A stretch of 64,000 bases of DNA from Inhella inkyongensis. GTDB lineage: Bacteria > Pseudomonadota > Gammaproteobacteria > Burkholderiales > Burkholderiaceae_C. A model generated the notes under the pieces. That model made no database searches. It was given only the letters and a program-made list of their open reading frames with translations, and was not told the DNA's origin. This document shows positions 62,654 through 64,000 of the stretch, in pieces; position 1 is the stretch's first letter, and the number at the start of each line of letters is the position of its first letter. The stretch covers positions 2,542,001 to 2,606,000 of the forward strand of contig NZ_CP040709.1 in assembly GCF_005952805.1 (NCBI RefSeq), given 5' to 3'. Both the position numbers and the translations under genes were made by a program.

Positions 62654-64000
62654 AGCGGCAACAGCGCTTGTCCACGGAGCGACAACTCCAATGCTCTATC
62701 AAGTGACGAAGCGAAACTGGCGCTGAGGTGTTGATCGTCGCTGTACATCCATGCCCCATTGCGCTGCAACTCACAGCGGCGCTGCGGACACAGGCTGGCA
62801 CTCAGGTCAACATACCGCAGGCCTATGGTGCTCAATGCCCTACGCTCCTGCTCAGCGAGACGCTCGCGCCAAACCTTCTCATCACTGTCTGAAATGGGGC
62901 AAGACGACTCAGCTTGATGCCCGCGCCAATGCGCGCGGGCCAAGCAGCGCACCGGGTTGAAGCCGGGCCTGGGGGTGTCACGCAGTACGGCCAATTTGGC
63001 TTCCCCGGCTGCTTGCTGCGCACGTTGCGCATAACGAACCAAACCCTGAACTTGCTCTGCTTCAGCAAGGCCATAGTGATTCGCGCTGGCCATCAGGATG
63101 AGTTGGGGCTGAAGACGCTGCAACTCCACCAGCACCCCATCACGCCAGCGCTCACACTCCCAATACCGACGCCGCAGTGGCGGGCTGTGCAGGGGCAAGT
63201 CCCAAATTGGGCAGGAGGCTTTGGTCATCGTCACAAGCTTCCAACCCTCACGCAGTGCCAAGCCCTCCAGAGCAGGAAACCACTGCGCCGCGTGGGAATC
63301 GCCGACCAGCGCCACCACGGGCGCCGAGGCGGCCGCTCCGAAGTAGCAAGGAGCGGGCCGTTCATCGAAGAAGAACTGGTGACAGTTCAGGGCATAGAGC
63401 CGAGGTCGATCACTTGCTGCCGCTTCGATGTGCGCCAACCCGTCGTCGCCGTGCTGGGCCGCACGGTGCATGGCCCAGTTACTGAGCGCCAGCATGAGCA
63501 AAGTAGCTACTGCCCCCAACGCCAGCACCCATCGCGAGGCCATGGCGCGGCGTCGAATCGGGTTCTCGATCCCGTACAGACTCACTGCCGCGCAAGCCAG
63601 CGCCAGTAGCAGGGCCAGCCCGCGCTGAACCCCATCAGGGTTGGGCCAGAGCACGGCCAACGCCACCAAGACAGGCCAGTGCCACAGGTAGAGGGAGTAA
63701 GACAAGTCTCCCAAGATAACCAGGGGCTGGGCGCTCAACGGCCGGCGCAGCCAATTTGCGGATTGTTCACCGGCCAACGACCACAACAAGAGAGCGGCGC
63801 CAAGCGCGGGTCCGACGGCCCAAAGCCCCGGATACACCGCGGCGCTGGGCATCAACGCGGCACTTCCCAGCACCAATCCCAATCCGGCAACAGCCCCTAC
63901 CGTGGCCTGCCAACCTTCCGCGCGCTTACCAACCAGCCATGCCCCGATCGCAAACTCCCAGGCACGCATGGGCGTCAAGAAAAAAGCCCAGGGCTGGACC
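62635..64000 (-). CDS. OafA/YrhL-like acyltransferase with C-terminal SGNH domain, 5' truncated by window edge
   Basis: The visible 454 residues are the end of an acyltransferase-3 membrane domain (last helices, with LSYSLYLWHWPVLV) followed by a periplasmic SGNH domain. The SGNH serine is in VALVGDSHAAQWFPAL (about 230), and the closing Asp-His is in SDDQHLSASFAS. Such fusions O-acetylate surface sugars. The reading is open to the right edge (VQPWAFFLTPMRAWE), so the true start lies outside. Its 3' end overlaps the convergent heparinase gene by 19 bases. Confidence 0.92.
   Translation of the reverse strand, partial: VQPWAFFLTPMRAWEFAIGAWLVGKRAEGWQATVGAVAGLGLVLGSAALMPSAAVYPGLWAVGPALGAALLLWSLAGEQSANWLRRPLSAQPLVILGDLSYSLYLWHWPVLVALAVLWPNPDGVQRGLALLLALACAAVSLYGIENPIRRRAMASRWVLALGAVATLLMLALSNWAMHRAAQHGDDGLAHIEAAASDRPRLYALNCHQFFFDERPAPCYFGAAASAPVVALVGDSHAAQWFPALEGLALREGWKLVTMTKASCPIWDLPLHSPPLRRRYWECERWRDGVLVELQRLQPQLILMASANHYGLAEAEQVQGLVRYAQRAQQAAGEAKLAVLRDTPRPGFNPVRCLARAHWRGHQAESSCPISDSDEKVWRERLAEQERRALSTIGLRYVDLSASLCPQRRCELQRNGAWMYSDDQHLSASFASSLDRALELSLRGQALLPLQTGGK

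Overview
The window is a dense, high-GC chromosomal segment from a betaproteobacterium. The dapA-bamC pairing, BMP-type nucleoside uptake operon, TrmO, DUF427 protein and exosortase-A-type polysaccharide genes all point to the order Burkholderiales, probably near Roseateles, Inhella or Rubrivivax. This placement is inferred from gene content, not from a marker search. No rRNA, tRNA or CRISPR array was recognised.

Region 1 (1-4111) holds the last module of a nonribosomal peptide synthetase, truncated by the left edge, followed by an overlapping TVP38/DedA-like membrane protein and a histidine phosphatase.

Region 2 (about 4139-6520) is a scrambled, AT-richer island. It contains two decayed 3' fragments of a type I secretion ABC transporter gene. 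Each is followed by a small envelope-protein gene that starts with TTG. Between them lie the tail of an IS110-type transposase and a tandem GC-rich repeat. The second envelope gene is a lipoprotein broken at a run of six A.

Region 3 (6527-30150) is mostly housekeeping and accessory single genes: GNAT enzymes, trmO, an SDR, an M13 peptidase, a Crp/Fnr regulator divergent from a GGDEF protein, parC, an S66 peptidase, parE, an MFS carrier, dapA-bamC, an Ala-rich lipoprotein with its own promoter and terminator, a ribosomal-oxygenase-like cupin, an FKBP isomerase, dut, coaBC and trmB.

Region 4 (30161-38131, minus strand) is one compact operon for nucleoside uptake and breakdown: binding protein, double ATPase, two permeases, cytidine deaminase, purine nucleoside phosphorylase, deoC and deoA.

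Region 5 (38257-43962) encodes a large MASE1-CHASE-PAS hybrid histidine kinase and an adjacent REC-GGDEF-EAL response regulator. They probably link an external signal to cyclic di-GMP.

Region 6 (43955-64000) is an exopolysaccharide locus of the exosortase-A-associated type. A PLP decarboxylase and an acyl-CoA ligase run leftward. A carrier protein, two unusual hydrolases, a GNAT protein, two glycosyltransferases, a nucleotide-sugar dehydrogenase, a PaaK-like ligase, an AlgI/AlgJ-like O-acetylation pair, a transglutaminase-like protein, an O-antigen-ligase-like polymerase, a polysaccharide deacetylase and a membrane-tethered heparinase run rightward, mostly with overlapping stops and starts. 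A convergent OafA-like acyltransferase is cut by the right edge. No exosortase, PEP-CTERM substrate or export machinery is inside the window.
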